Part shown: one piece after another, positions 51,034 to 60,615 of the stretch | Layout of the letters: each line of letters begins with the position of its first letter | How positions within the stretch are numbered: position 1 is the first letter of the stretch | NCBI RefSeq assembly: GCF_017356245.1 | Contig: NZ_JAFMZZ010000001.1 | Span: 62,599 to 126,598, forward strand | Length of the DNA stretch: 64,000 nucleotides | DNA from: Bordetella petrii | GTDB taxonomy: Bacteria; Pseudomonadota; Gammaproteobacteria; Burkholderiales; Burkholderiaceae_B | Reading direction: 5' to 3' | The notes under the pieces: generated by a model | The model's database searches: none | Seen by the model: the letters and a program-made list of their open reading frames with translations, nothing else | What the model was told of the DNA's origin: nothing | Position numbers and translations under genes: made by a program

Positions 51034-51285
51034 TCAGCCTCCGGTGACCGGCTCGAAAATGGCCACTTCGTCGCCCGGCCGGATCGGCGCCGACGGCTTG
51101 GCATGGGTCTGGTTGATGGCCAGCTTCAGGCGCGCCGCCGGGGCCAGCTGCGGGTAGCGGGCCTGCAGCGCTTCGAGCAGCTGCGCGCCGGTGGCCGGCT
51201 CGGCCAGCGGCCAGGCTTCGCCGCGCGTGCCGACCAGCTCGGCCACGCGCGCGAAGTACAGCAGGTTAATGGTTGCGCCACTCAC
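51034..51285 (-). CDS. moaD: Molybdopterin synthase sulfur carrier subunit
   Basis: 83 residues from GTG 51285, chosen because AGGAGG (51292-51297 on the complement) sits 6 bp upstream and gives the normal MoaD length; an ATG further upstream would add 14 unsupported residues. INLLYFARVAELVG starts the beta-grasp fold and the protein ends in EPVTGG, whose terminal Gly-Gly is thiocarboxylated. The start overlaps the moaC end by 20 bp. Confidence 0.92.
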   Translation of the reverse strand: MSGATINLLYFARVAELVGTRGEAWPLAEPATGAQLLEALQARYPQLAPAARLKLAINQTHAKPSAPIRPGDEVAIFEPVTGG

Positions 51286-51763
51286 CGCTTTTGCCTCCTG
51301 CCTTGTATTCAAGGCGTATCTGTTCAATGACGATGCCCTTGTCGGCCGCCTTGCACATGTCGTAGATGGTAAGCGCGGCCACGCTGGCCGCGGTCATGGC
51401 TTCCATTTCGACGCCGGTCTTGTACTGGGTGCGGCAGGTGGCGCGCACTTCGACCGTGTGGGCGGCGTCGTCGAGCGAGAATTCGATGCCCACGAAGGCC
51501 AGCGGCAGGCTGTGGCACAGGGGGATCAGTTCGGCGCAGCGCTTGGCGGCCAGCACCGCCGCCACGCGCGCCGTGTTCAGGACTTCGCCTTTGCCCTGGC
51601 CGGGCTGGGTCAGCAGGCCGTAGGCGTGGGCGTTCATGCGCACGGCGCCGCGCGCGATGGCGATGCGGTCGCTGGCGGATTTCGCACCGACGTCGACCAT
51701 GCGGATCTGGCCGGATTCGTCCAGGTGGCTAAGTGCGGGAGAAGGCGAGGACATGGTCGGCAA
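51266..51763 (-). CDS. moaC: Cyclic pyranopterin monophosphate synthase
   Basis: 165 residues. MVDVGAKSASDRIAIARG near 22-39, LIPLCHSLPL near 80-89 and the catalytic GVEMEAMTAASVAALTIYDMCKAADKG near 117-143 are MoaC hallmarks. It makes cPMP from MoaA's product. First gene of the operon. A start at 51754 (MSSPSP) is equally possible. Confidence 0.95.
   Translation of the reverse strand: MPTMSSPSPALSHLDESGQIRMVDVGAKSASDRIAIARGAVRMNAHAYGLLTQPGQGKGEVLNTARVAAVLAAKRCAELIPLCHSLPLAFVGIEFSLDDAAHTVEVRATCRTQYKTGVEMEAMTAASVAALTIYDMCKAADKGIVIEQIRLEYKAGGKSGEWRNH
51292..51297 (-). promoter_or_regulatory. Ribosome binding site of moaD inside moaC
   Basis: AGGAGG on the minus strand, 6 bp before GTG 51285 and within the last codons of moaC. 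It decides the GTG start and implies translational coupling. Confidence 0.8.
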
Positions 51764-51882
51764 AAGTGTTAAGTATTGAAAGTACGGGCCGGTTCGGGCC
51801 GTTATCGCGGCGCCTGCACCCTATGATAGACGAGCTGTGCCGCAGGCGCGATAATCCCCATGCCCGTACCAGGAGATCACGC

Positions 51883-54800
51883 ATGGCCTTCAGGATGCCC
51901 AGGTTGAAATTTACTCGGCGTTTCGGAAAGATCCTTCTGGCCACGGTGGCTGTCATTCTCATTCTGTTCGGCGTGGCCGCCTGGCAAGTGCCCAAGGTGC
52001 TGCGCAGCGCGCTTACCGACGACGTCGCGGCCCTGCTGGGGCGGCCGGTGCAGGTGGGCGACATCAGCTTCAACCCCTTTACGCTCACCGTCCGGGCCCA
52101 CGATCTTGCCATCGAACAGCCGGGCGGCAGCGCCGCGCTGATTGATATCGGTCAACTGGACGTCAGTGCATCCTGGATGTCGCTGTTCTGGTTCGCCCCG
52201 GTGGTCGACTCGGTGCGGGTGCAGCGCCCGCGCATCGCGCTGGTGCGCGAAGACGTCACGCGCTTCAATTTTTCCGATATCCAGCAGAAGCTGGCCGACA
52301 TGGCCGCCGCGCAGCCGCAGCCCGAACAGCCCGACGACGACGGCGGGCTGCCGCGCTTCTCGCTGAACAACCTGGTGCTGGAAGACGGCGGCATCACCCT
52401 GGATGACCGCGTCACCGGCCGCAAGCAGCAGATCGACGAGATCGCGCTGGGGGTGCCGTTCATTTCCACCTTCGGCTACGCCACCGACATCGACGTGCAG
52501 CCGCGCGTGCACATGCGCATCAACGGCAGCCCGTTCGACCTGGACGGCGTGGCGCGGCCCTTCGACGAGGTGCCGGCCTCGACGCTGAACCTGAAGTTCA
52601 GCGGGCTGGAACTGGAAAAGTGGGCCGATGCCTGGCCCGCGCAACTGCCCATCAAGGTCGAGCGCGCCCTGCTCGATTCCGACCTGCAGATCGTGTTCGA
52701 GCAGCCGCGCGACGCCGCGCCCAAGATCCGGGTGGTGGGCGACCTGGGCCTGCGCCAGCTCGACCTGCGCGAAACCTCGGGCGAGGCGCTGCTGCAATGG
52801 AGCACCCTTAACGTGCGCCGCATCGCGCTCGACCCGATCGCGCGCCAGCTGGCCATCGGGCAGGTCGAACTGTGGTCGCCCATGGCGCAGACCCGGCGCG
52901 ATGCCAGCCAGCGCATCAACTGGCTGCATGTCATCGACCGGCTCAAGGCGCTGGGCGGGGGCAAGCCGGCCGATCCGAAGGCCGGGGCCAAGGCGGCGGC
53001 GCAAGCGGGCCAGCCAAAGGCCCTCGCGGTCAAGGTAGCTGACACGAAGGCAGACGCGGCGAAGCCCGCCGAGGCCGCGCCCACTGAGGCAAAGCCCGCT
53101 GAAACGCAGGCGGCGGAAACGCAGGCGGCGGCCGCCAGCCCCGCCGCCCCGTCAACGGGCGCTCCGGCGACCGAGGCCGCGCCCGCCGCCGAGCCGGACG
53201 GCTGGCGCGTATCGGTCGACGCCATCAACATCAATGACGCCGGGCTGCGCCTGCGCGATGCGCCCACCGGGCTCGACTACTCCCTGGCCGGCCTGTCCGC
53301 CACCGCGGAAAACGTGCAGTTCCCGCAGCCGCCCGGGCAGCCCATCCTGCTGTGGCTCACCATGGACAACCCGGCCGATGGCGGCTGGATCCGCGCCAAG
53401 GGGCCGCTGCGGCTCAGTCCCCTGGCGCTCGACCTGGACCTGCGTGCCGGCCACCTGGCGCTGGCGCCGTTCGCCGCCGCCGTGCGCAGCCAGGCGCCCG
53501 TCCAGCTGCAGGATGGCCTGCTGGGCCTGCAGGCACAGGTCAAGCTGGCCGAGCAGGGCGGCGCCACCCAGGTGTCGGCCACCGGGGTCAAGGTCGAACT
53601 GTCGCAGTTCGCCGCGCGCGATGAATCCGTCAAGCCGGCCGTGGACCTGGCTCTGGCGCAATTGACGCTGACGGCCGACCGCCTGGCGCTCGACAGCCAG
53701 CCTTCGCCTTTTACGCTGCAGGCGTCCGGCATCCAGGGCGACGGCCAGCTGGCTCTGCAAGGCCAGCTGACGCCGCAGCCGCTGGCGCTGCAAACCAGCG
53801 TCGATCTGCAGAATCTCGACCTGGCGTCGCTGGCGCCTTATGTGGCGTCCAGCTTGAATGCCACCGTGCGCGCCGTGGCGGTCGGCGCGCGCGGCCAGGC
53901 GGCGTTTTCGGCCGCCGCCGGCGGCACGCCCATGAAGGCGCGCTGGCAGGGCGCGGTCGACGTCACCGGCCTGGACCTGGCCGACCGCGTCAACCGCGAC
54001 GACTTCCTGAAATGGAAGCGCCTGGGCCTGGAGGGCATGCAGGTGTCGGTGGATGGCGACAAATACGCGGCCAACCTGGGCGACATCACGCTCGACGATT
54101 TCTACGGCCGCATCCTGCTCAGCGCCGAAGGGCGGCTCAACGTCATGGACCTGGTGGCCGAGCCCGGCCAGGCCGGCGGCTCGATCACGCAAGACACCCA
54201 GACCCGCGGCCGGTCGGCGCGCAAGCCCGACACCTCGGGCCAGCTGCCCGATATTTCCGTGGGCAGCGTCAACCTGAAAAGCGGCCGCATGACGTTCACC
54301 GACCGCTTCGTCAAGCCGAACTATACGGCCGAGCTGTCGCGCATCGAAGGCGGCCTGTCGGCGGTGTCGTCGCGCAATCCCAAACCCGCCAAGGTCAAGG
54401 TCACCGGCCGGGTGTACGGCACGGCGCCGCTGTCCATCAGCGGCACGGTGCAGCCCTTCGCCGAATTCCTGTCGCTGGACCTGAAAGCCTCGGCCAAGGG
54501 CGTCGACCTGCCGCGCTTCACCACGTATTCGGCCAAGTACGTCGGCTACCCCATCAAGCGCGGCAAGCTGTCGCTCGACCTGGAATACAAGCTGAAAGAC
54601 CGGGCCCTGCAGGCCAGCAACCACGTGGTGCTGAACCAGCTCACCTTCGGCGACAAGACCGACAGCCCCGACGCCACCAAGCTGCCGGTGATGCTGGCGG
54701 TGGCCCTGCTCAAAGACAGCCGCGGCAACATCGACATCAACCTGCCCATTTCGGGCTCGCTGGACGACCCGCAGTTCTCGGTGGGCGGCATCATCGTGCG

Positions 54801-55434
54801 CGTGCTGGTCAATCTGGTCGTAAAGGCCGTGACCTCGCCGTTCTCGCTGCTGGCCTCGGCCTTCGGCGGCGGCGAAGAACTGTCGTACATCAACTTCGAG
54901 CCTGGCAGCGCCATCCTGGCGGCCGACGCCGACGAGCGCATCGCCACCCTGGCCAAGGCGCTGAACGACCGCCCCGGCCTGAAGCTGGACATCATCGGCC
55001 GCGCCGATCCGGCCACCGACACCGAAGGCCTGCGCCAGGCCTGGGTCGACCTGCAGATACGCAAGGCCAAGGCCGCCGATACCGGCAGCCGCGGCAAGCA
55101 TCCCGATCCGGCCAGCGTCAAGGTGTCGGACGCCGAGCGCGCCGAGTATCTGGAAGAGGTCTACGACGACACCGACATCGAGAACAAGCCGCGCAATTTC
55201 ATCGGCTTCGCCAAGTCGGTGCCGCCCGACCAGATGGAGGCGATGCTGCGCCAGGCCGCGCCGGTCGACGACGACGACCTGCGGCGGCTGGCCGATGCGC
55301 GCGCCCAGGCCGTGTACGAGAAACTGCAGGAAAGCGGCCCGGCCGACCGCATCTTCATCGTGGCTTCCAGCCTGGATGGCGCCGCCGGCGAAGGCGACGC
55401 CGCGCCCGCGCGGGTGGATTTCGCCCTGAAGTAA
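51883..55434 (+). CDS. Very large DUF748/AsmA-like envelope protein
   Basis: 1183 residues; ATG 51883 follows AGGAGA at 51871-51876. One N-terminal transmembrane anchor (ILLATVAVILILFGVAAW, about 17-34) precedes a long periplasmic body built of AsmA-like beta segments. An Ala/Pro/Lys-rich linker spans about 362-440. Near 980-1030 an OmpA-like segment appears (YINFEPGSAILAADADERIATLAKAL, then LDIIGRADPATDTEGLR). Proteins of this kind are thought to bridge inner and outer membranes in lipid transport or envelope upkeep. It is monocistronic and divergent from moaC. Confidence 0.87.
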   Translation: MAFRMPRLKFTRRFGKILLATVAVILILFGVAAWQVPKVLRSALTDDVAALLGRPVQVGDISFNPFTLTVRAHDLAIEQPGGSAALIDIGQLDVSASWMSLFWFAPVVDSVRVQRPRIALVREDVTRFNFSDIQQKLADMAAAQPQPEQPDDDGGLPRFSLNNLVLEDGGITLDDRVTGRKQQIDEIALGVPFISTFGYATDIDVQPRVHMRINGSPFDLDGVARPFDEVPASTLNLKFSGLELEKWADAWPAQLPIKVERALLDSDLQIVFEQPRDAAPKIRVVGDLGLRQLDLRETSGEALLQWSTLNVRRIALDPIARQLAIGQVELWSPMAQTRRDASQRINWLHVIDRLKALGGGKPADPKAGAKAAAQAGQPKALAVKVADTKADAAKPAEAAPTEAKPAETQAAETQAAAASPAAPSTGAPATEAAPAAEPDGWRVSVDAININDAGLRLRDAPTGLDYSLAGLSATAENVQFPQPPGQPILLWLTMDNPADGGWIRAKGPLRLSPLALDLDLRAGHLALAPFAAAVRSQAPVQLQDGLLGLQAQVKLAEQGGATQVSATGVKVELSQFAARDESVKPAVDLALAQLTLTADRLALDSQPSPFTLQASGIQGDGQLALQGQLTPQPLALQTSVDLQNLDLASLAPYVASSLNATVRAVAVGARGQAAFSAAAGGTPMKARWQGAVDVTGLDLADRVNRDDFLKWKRLGLEGMQVSVDGDKYAANLGDITLDDFYGRILLSAEGRLNVMDLVAEPGQAGGSITQDTQTRGRSARKPDTSGQLPDISVGSVNLKSGRMTFTDRFVKPNYTAELSRIEGGLSAVSSRNPKPAKVKVTGRVYGTAPLSISGTVQPFAEFLSLDLKASAKGVDLPRFTTYSAKYVGYPIKRGKLSLDLEYKLKDRALQASNHVVLNQLTFGDKTDSPDATKLPVMLAVALLKDSRGNIDINLPISGSLDDPQFSVGGIIVRVLVNLVVKAVTSPFSLLASAFGGGEELSYINFEPGSAILAADADERIATLAKALNDRPGLKLDIIGRADPATDTEGLRQAWVDLQIRKAKAADTGSRGKHPDPASVKVSDAERAEYLEEVYDDTDIENKPRNFIGFAKSVPPDQMEAMLRQAAPVDDDDLRRLADARAQAVYEKLQESGPADRIFIVASSLDGAAGEGDAAPARVDFALK

Positions 55435-55482
55435 ACCAGCGGGCCGCCGCGCCGCGCGCCGGCGCGGCGGCGGCTATCCGGG

Positions 55483-55902
55483 CTATTTGTCTTGCGGCTC
55501 GGGCAGGCCGTCGGTGACCTCGGCGATGCCCTGCTTCATCTCGTCGTAGCCGATGTCGCGCTCGTGCTGGAAGCTGCCCAGCATGCCCGGGCAGCCGTCC
55601 ACGCCCGACTCGCGCATGTCCAGCATCATTTTCTTGCCTTCGCCGCGGCCCTGTCCGAACAGGGCGTCGAAGCGGTCGGCCTTGTAGCCGAATTCGGCGG
55701 CGTAGCGCCGCAGGTTGGCGCGCGCCGTGGCCTGGTGCCGCGCCAGGTCGGGCGGCGAGGCCCCGCACACTTGCGCGGCGCCATTGGTGGCGCCGGACGT
55801 GACGACAAGCTGGTCGAATTCCGCCTGGTTCTGCGCCTGGGCGGCGGGGGCGCCGGCCAGGCCCATGGCCAGCGCGAGGGCGGTGGTCAGGAGGTTGCGC
55901 AT
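55483..55902 (-). CDS. Small secreted protein of unknown function
   Basis: 139 residues. Signal peptide LLTTALALAMGLAGAPAAQA (about 3-23); an alternative ATG at 55911 adds three residues. The mature chain has two Cys (AQVCGASP; DGCPGM) that may form a disulfide, and many charged residues with GRGEGKKMMLDMRESG in the middle. No family is recognised. It faces the DUF748 gene across 48 bp and is divergent from the peroxiredoxin gene. Confidence 0.75.
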   Translation of the reverse strand: MRNLLTTALALAMGLAGAPAAQAQNQAEFDQLVVTSGATNGAAQVCGASPPDLARHQATARANLRRYAAEFGYKADRFDALFGQGRGEGKKMMLDMRESGVDGCPGMLGSFQHERDIGYDEMKQGIAEVTDGLPEPQDK

Positions 55903-56094
55903 GGGTTCCATTATGGCAAGGCCCGGCGGCGCGGGGCACCCCCGCCCGGTGTAGAGTCGTATCAGTCTGTGCATGATTCTTTCCCGCCGGCGGGCCGGCG
56001 CGCGGCCGCTCACCCGAACCGCCGGACTGGCACTATGATGGCGGTTTGCCGGGCGATTCCCGCCCGAACCCCTGCCCGTACCTGGAGAGAACCC

Positions 56095-56598
56095 ATGACC
56101 ATCAAAGTCGGCGATCGCGTGCCCGACGGCACCCTGACCGAATTTTTCGAAACCGAAAGCGGCGGCTGCTCGGTGGGGCCCAATGCCTTCCAGGTGGCCG
56201 ACCTGGTCAAGGGCAAGACCATCGCCGTGTTCGCCGTGCCGGGCGCCTTCACGCCCACCTGCTCGGCCAAGCACCTGCCGGGCTATGTCGAGCAGGCGCA
56301 GGCCCTGAAAAGCAAGGGCGTCGACGAAATCTGGTGCGTGGCCGTCAACGACGCCTTCGTCATGGGCGCCTGGGGCCGCGACCAGCAAACCGCCGGCAAG
56401 GTGCGCATGCTGGCCGACGGCTCGGCCCACTGGACCCGCGCGCTGGGCCTGGAACTCGACCTCGACGCGCGCGGCATGGGCGTGCGCTCGCAGCGTTATT
56501 CGGCCCTGCTGCAGGACGGCGTGGTCAAGCAGCTGAACATCGAGGCGCCCGGCAAGTTCGAAGTCAGCGACGCCGCCACCATGTTGTCGCAGATCTAG
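56095..56598 (+). CDS. Peroxiredoxin of the Prx5/AhpE-like thioredoxin-dependent group
   Basis: 167 residues. The peroxidatic Cys lies in FAVPGAFTPTCSAKHLPGYVE near residue 50. The motif WCVAVNDAFVMGAWGRDQ near 80-97 is typical of Prx5 proteins. No obvious resolving Cys partner except those at 25 and 81, so reduction likely uses thioredoxin, glutaredoxin or glutathione. It detoxifies peroxides in the cytoplasm. The promoter region is shared with the small secreted protein. Confidence 0.93.
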   Translation: MTIKVGDRVPDGTLTEFFETESGGCSVGPNAFQVADLVKGKTIAVFAVPGAFTPTCSAKHLPGYVEQAQALKSKGVDEIWCVAVNDAFVMGAWGRDQQTAGKVRMLADGSAHWTRALGLELDLDARGMGVRSQRYSALLQDGVVKQLNIEAPGKFEVSDAATMLSQI

Positions 56599-56675
56599 CG
56601 TATTGTTGTCATGTGCCGCGCGGCGCACAGGGCGCCCCGCGGCGCCGCCATCCCGGCGGCACTCCCCGCATTCCC

Positions 56676-58058
56676 ATGCTATCCACGATTTCCTCCTTCT
56701 CGTCGCTGTACCTGGCGACACTGCTGATGCTGATCGGCACCGGCCTGTTCAATACATACATGGGGCTGCGGCTGACCGCCGAATCGGTCAGCGAGATCTG
56801 GATCGGCGCGCTGATCGCCGGTTATTACCTGGGGCTGGTCTGCGGCGCCCGCATGGGCCACAAGCTGATCATCCGCGTCGGTCACATCCGCGCTTTCGTG
56901 GCCTGCGCCGCCATTTCCACCAGCATGATCCTGGCCCAGATCCTGGTCGACTACATGCCGGTGTGGCTGCTGTTCCGCCTGGTGGCCGGCATTGTCATGG
57001 TGACCGAGCTGATGGTCATCGAAAGCTGGCTGAACGAACAAACCGAAAACCACCAGCGCGGCCGCGTATTCTCGGTGTACATGGTGGTGTCGGGCCTGGG
57101 CACGGTGCTGGGCCAGCTGGCGCTGACCGCCTATGCCACGCTCGACCAGCAGCCCCTGACCCTGGTGGCCGCCTGCATGGTGCTGTGCCTGGTGCCCATT
57201 GCCGTGACCGCGCGTTCGCACCCGCCCACGCCGCTGCCCGCGCCGCTGGACCTGCGCTTTTTCTTCCAGCGCGTGCCGCTGTCCATGACCGTGCTGTTCG
57301 TGGCGGGCAACCTGTCGGGCGCGTTCTACGGCCTGGCGCCGGTGTATGCCGCCAAGTTCGGCATGACGACCTCGCAGGCCGCCGTCTTCGTGGCGGCGGG
57401 CGTCACGGCGGGGCTGCTGTCGCAGTGGCCGATGGGCTGGCTGTCCGACCGCATCAACCGGGCCGGCCTGATCCGCTTCAACGCCTTCCTGCTGGTGCTG
57501 CTGCCGGTAGTCATGTGGGGCTGGCTCGACCTGCCGTTCTGGCTGCTGGTGCTGATGTCGTGCGTGTTCGGGGTGCTGCAGTTCACCTTGTATCCGCTGG
57601 GCGCCGCATTCGCCAACGACCACGTCGAGCCCGAACGGCGCGTGGGGCTCAGCGCCATCCTGCTCATGACCTACGGCGTGGGCGCCTGCCTGGGGCCCAT
57701 GGTGGCGGGCGTGCTGATGTCCGCCGCCGGCCCCAGCATGTACTACGTGTTCGTGTCGGTGTGCGCGCTGATATTGGTGTGGCAGGTGCGGCCGGCGCGG
57801 GTCACGGGCGCGCACCAGGTCGACGAGGCGCCGGTGCATTTCGTGCCGCTGCCCGACAACCTGCAAAGCTCGCCGGCCGCCGCCGCGCTGGATCCGCGCG
57901 TCGACCCCGAAGTGGACGTGACCATGGAAATGGCCTCGCCCGAACCCGACGTGGTGCAGGCGCCCGAGCCCGCCGCGGCGGCTTCTGAACCGGCATCCGG
58001 GACAGACGCCGAACCGCCCGCCGACGGCGCCGAGCCGCCGGCGCGCACCGGCACTTGA
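56676..58058 (+). CDS. MFS transporter with acidic Ala/Pro-rich tail
   Basis: 460 residues. Twelve helices in the first about 375 residues, with GALIAGYYLGLVCGARMGHKLI (motif A region) and GRVFSVYMVVSGLGTVLGQL. It resembles the YcaD/UMF-type carriers. The last 75 residues form a hydrophilic tail rich in Pro, Ala and Glu that is absent from most relatives. Substrate unknown. It starts 77 bp after the peroxiredoxin gene. Confidence 0.88.
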   Translation: MLSTISSFSSLYLATLLMLIGTGLFNTYMGLRLTAESVSEIWIGALIAGYYLGLVCGARMGHKLIIRVGHIRAFVACAAISTSMILAQILVDYMPVWLLFRLVAGIVMVTELMVIESWLNEQTENHQRGRVFSVYMVVSGLGTVLGQLALTAYATLDQQPLTLVAACMVLCLVPIAVTARSHPPTPLPAPLDLRFFFQRVPLSMTVLFVAGNLSGAFYGLAPVYAAKFGMTTSQAAVFVAAGVTAGLLSQWPMGWLSDRINRAGLIRFNAFLLVLLPVVMWGWLDLPFWLLVLMSCVFGVLQFTLYPLGAAFANDHVEPERRVGLSAILLMTYGVGACLGPMVAGVLMSAAGPSMYYVFVSVCALILVWQVRPARVTGAHQVDEAPVHFVPLPDNLQSSPAAAALDPRVDPEVDVTMEMASPEPDVVQAPEPAAAASEPASGTDAEPPADGAEPPARTGT

Positions 58059-58062
58059 TTCG

Positions 58063-58157
58063 CAGGTGTCTGACTCCCGCAGGGTGTCAGACACCGCCGT
58101 ACGCTACAGCCGTCTCAGTCGCACGGTGTCCGACACCCTGCGGGAGTCAGACACCTG
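58063..58157. repeat. Paired 33-bp dispersed palindromic repeat
   Basis: Arms 58063-58095 and 58125-58157 are inverted copies with one mismatch around a 29-bp spacer. Same family and layout as 3637-3733. It lies between the convergent ends of the MFS and DMT transporter genes. Confidence 0.85.
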
Positions 58158-58195
58158 GCCCAGGAGATACCTGGCAATAAAGCGCAAACTGCCCG

Positions 58196-58280
58196 ATCGG
58201 GGACGCCGCGGAGCCGGCTTTGCCGGTCCGCCAGCGTCGCCCCCTTGAGGGGGAAGCGCGTAGCGCTTCGGGGGTGGGCC
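58196..58280. terminator. Dispersed terminator-type repeat
   Basis: Begins CGGGGACGCCGCGG, contains the hairpin CCGGCTTTGCCGG and ends in GCCCCCTTGAGGGGG plus AAGCGCGTAGCGCTT and GGGGG. A second, longer copy is at 61318. Like that at 13861 it sits at a gene end, here after the DMT transporter stop. Confidence 0.7.
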
Positions 58281-58287
58281 CGTCCTT

Positions 58288-59154
58288 TCAAGGCATCATC
58301 AGCAGGATCGCCGCCACCGCCAGCACCAGCCCCAGCAGGTTCAACCGGCTGAGCGGCTCGCGGAACGCCAGGGCGCCCACCACCGTGCCCAGCGCGATGA
58401 CCCCCATGTTCATGGCCGAAAACACCAGCGCCGGATTGTCCGGCAGGGCCTGGTGGGCGCGGATGTAGGTGACGATGTTGCCGAAGTTCGCCGCGCCCAG
58501 CGCCACGCCGGCCAGCAGGTGGCGCGGCTGCCAGGCCGTGCGCCGCAGCAGCAGGTAGGCGGCCATGAACCCGCCGGCCAGGACGAAGGCGATCAGCAGC
58601 GCGCCCGGGAACGCGGCGCCGGCTCTGGCCATCTGCTTGAACAGAATGTCGACCAGGCCATAGGCGGCCCAGACGCCCAGCGGCCACAGCCAGGCATGCG
58701 GGCCGGCGGCCTGGCTGCCGGCCGGAGCGCGCCGGCGCAGCACGCAGAACAGGGCCGTGAAAGCCAGCGCGATGGCGCCCGCCTTGCGCGCGGTGATCGA
58801 TTCGCCGAACAGCAGAAAGGCCGCCAGCAGGGGCAGGAACAGCGACAACCGCTGCGCCGCGTCGCTGCGCACGATGCCGGCGTGCCGCACCGACTGCGCC
58901 ATGGCCATGAAGCCGCTGGGCAGCAGCACGCCCAGCGCCAGCAGCATGCCCCAGGCCTGGCCGGCCGACGCCAGCTGGGCGCCTGAGGGCCGCAGCACCA
59001 GCCAGCTCAGCGCCGCGGTGACCGCGTAGTTGGCGGCGATGGCCTGCCGCACGTCGATGTCGTGGCGGCGCGCCAGCTTCAGCAGCACCGCGACCGTGAC
59101 GCTGAAGGCCACGCTGGCCAGCAGGTACAGCAGGCCGGGGCTCAGCGGGACCAT
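58288..59154 (-). CDS. DMT/EamA family transporter
   Basis: 288 residues with ten hydrophobic helices in two repeats. [19 protein letters not shown] starts helix 1; the middle loop has [16 protein letters not shown]. It starts inside the last codons of bioB (13-bp overlap), so it is translationally coupled to biotin synthase. A role in exporting or importing a biotin-related metabolite is possible but unproven; EamA proteins carry many small molecules. Confidence 0.85.
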   Translation of the reverse strand: MVPLSPGLLYLLASVAFSVTVAVLLKLARRHDIDVRQAIAANYAVTAALSWLVLRPSGAQLASAGQAWGMLLALGVLLPSGFMAMAQSVRHAGIVRSDAAQRLSLFLPLLAAFLLFGESITARKAGAIALAFTALFCVLRRRAPAGSQAAGPHAWLWPLGVWAAYGLVDILFKQMARAGAAFPGALLIAFVLAGGFMAAYLLLRRTAWQPRHLLAGVALGAANFGNIVTYIRAHQALPDNPALVFSAMNMGVIALGTVVGALAFREPLSRLNLLGLVLAVAAILLMMP

Positions 59155-60173
59155 GTCGGCGCGGCCTCGGGCGGGGGCGGCAGGGCGCCTTCCGCGTGCA
59201 TGCCCAGGCGCGCCAGCAGGCGCTGGTCGGCCTCTACCTGCGGGTTGCCGGTGGTCAGCAGCACGTCGCCGCAGAACAGCGAATTGGCGCCCGCCAGGAA
59301 ACACAGCGCCTGCAGCGTGTCGCTCATGGTTTCGCGGCCGGCCGACAGGCGCACGCGCGCCAGCGGCATGGCGATGCGGGCCACGGCGATGGTGCGCACG
59401 AATTCGAACGGGTCCAGCGCCTCGGTGCCGGCCAGCGGCGTACCTTCCACCTGCACCAGATTGTTGATCGGCACCGATTCGGGGTAGGGGTCCAGGCTGG
59501 CCAGCTGCGCGATCAGGCCGGCGCGTTCGCGCCGCGATTCGCCCATGCCGACGATGCCGCCGCAGCACACGTTCAGGCCGGCGTCGCGCACGCGCTCCAG
59601 CGTGTCCAGGCGGTCCTGGTAGGTGCGGGTCGAGATGATGCTGCCGTAGAACTCGGGCGAGGTATCGAGATTGTGGTTGTAGTAGTCCAGCCCGGCTTGC
59701 TTCAACTGTTCGGCCTGGCCGTCGCGCAGCATGCCCAGCGTCACGCAGGTTTCCAGGCCCAGCGCCTTTACCGCGCGGATCATCTCGGCCACTGCGTCCA
59801 GGTGGTGCGGCTTGGGGCTGCGCCAGGCCGCGCCCATGCAGAAGCGCTGCGCGCCGCCGGCCTGGGCGGCGCGGGCGGCCCGCAGCACGTCGTCCAGCGG
59901 CATCAGCTTGTCGGCCGCCAGGCCGGTGTCGTAATGGGCCGACTGCGGGCAGTACGCGCAGTCTTCGGGGCAGCCGCCAGTCTTGATGGACAGCAGGCTC
60001 GACAGCTGGATCGCGCTCGCGTCGAAGTGCTGCCGGTGGACCTGCTGGGCGCGGTACAGCAGATCCATGAAGGGCAGCTCATAAAGCGCCAGGATGTCGT
60101 CCGCCTGCCAGGCGCCGGCCGCGGGCGCGACAGGCCTGGCAATGTCGGAAACGGGAATGGTCGAGGTGTGCAT
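59142..60173 (-). CDS. bioB: Biotin synthase
   Basis: 343 residues from ATG 60173 with GGAGG just upstream; a longer frame exists but lacks homology. Radical-SAM cluster [16 protein letters not shown] near 66-81. MGAAWRSPK near 114, [13 protein letters not shown] near 164, and [14 protein letters not shown] near 200 hold the residues of the [2Fe-2S] site. The Arg ligand lies in [10 protein letters not shown] near 272. It inserts sulfur into dethiobiotin. No other bio genes are in the window. Confidence 0.96.
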   Translation of the reverse strand: MHTSTIPVSDIARPVAPAAGAWQADDILALYELPFMDLLYRAQQVHRQHFDASAIQLSSLLSIKTGGCPEDCAYCPQSAHYDTGLAADKLMPLDDVLRAARAAQAGGAQRFCMGAAWRSPKPHHLDAVAEMIRAVKALGLETCVTLGMLRDGQAEQLKQAGLDYYNHNLDTSPEFYGSIISTRTYQDRLDTLERVRDAGLNVCCGGIVGMGESRRERAGLIAQLASLDPYPESVPINNLVQVEGTPLAGTEALDPFEFVRTIAVARIAMPLARVRLSAGRETMSDTLQALCFLAGANSLFCGDVLLTTGNPQVEADQRLLARLGMHAEGALPPPPEAAPTWSR

Positions 60174-60313
60174 GGCGATCCTCCGCTGAGTCGATGTGGC
60201 ACGGCCATCAGCGGCGGATCGTAAGAACCCGCGCGGCAAAAATGCAATCGAGGAAAAAGCGGCAGGTTTGCCAGACGATGGGTGGTGTTGTGCGGGACAT
60301 GGCGGTTTTTGCG

Positions 60314-60369
60314 GCGGCCGCGCCGCTAACCCGGCGCCATCTTCGGCCAGCCGGGGCGGCCGCTTTTTT
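60314..60369 (+). terminator. Rho-independent-type terminator with no gene before it
   Basis: Outer stem GCGGCCG (60314-60320) with CGGCCGC (60357-60363), inner stem CCGGC/GCCGG, followed by TTTTTT at 60364. In the bioB-to-GntR gap (60174-60615) there is no CDS in this direction upstream, so it may end a small RNA or attenuate a leader. Nothing else clear is seen in 60174-60313 or 60370-60520. Confidence 0.55.
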
Positions 60370-60522
60370 GCGTCATTTTGTAACTGGTATGCGGCCGCCG
60401 CGCCGGTCCGGCAGCCGCAGCCCGTGTTGAAGCGGGCACGTGTATCGGGGGTTTATCCGGTTGGCATGGCCGGCGTGTCGGCGTGTACCGTGGTGGCCGG
60501 CCGAGCACGAGCTTGGCGAATC

Positions 60523-60543
60523 TAATATACTGACAGCATATTA
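60523..60543. promoter_or_regulatory. 21-bp palindrome upstream of the second GntR gene
   Basis: Arms TAATAT and ATATTA around A-CTG-A-CAG-C, all symmetric except one pair. It lies 72 bp before the GntR start codon, in an AT-rich patch of a GC-rich region, and is a good candidate for self-regulation. Confidence 0.5.
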
Positions 60544-60615
60544 ACGATCGCTGCGGGGTTGCTCGCGTCCGCGGGGCGCAGCCCCGGCTTTGGCAGGATC
60601 CCGGCCATTGTTTTC

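Noticed and set aside
51764..51882. Moco riboswitch upstream of moaC or moaA
   Set aside because: The gaps before moaC (119 bp, shared with a divergent gene) and moaA (39 bp) are too short and lack the expected multi-stem structure.
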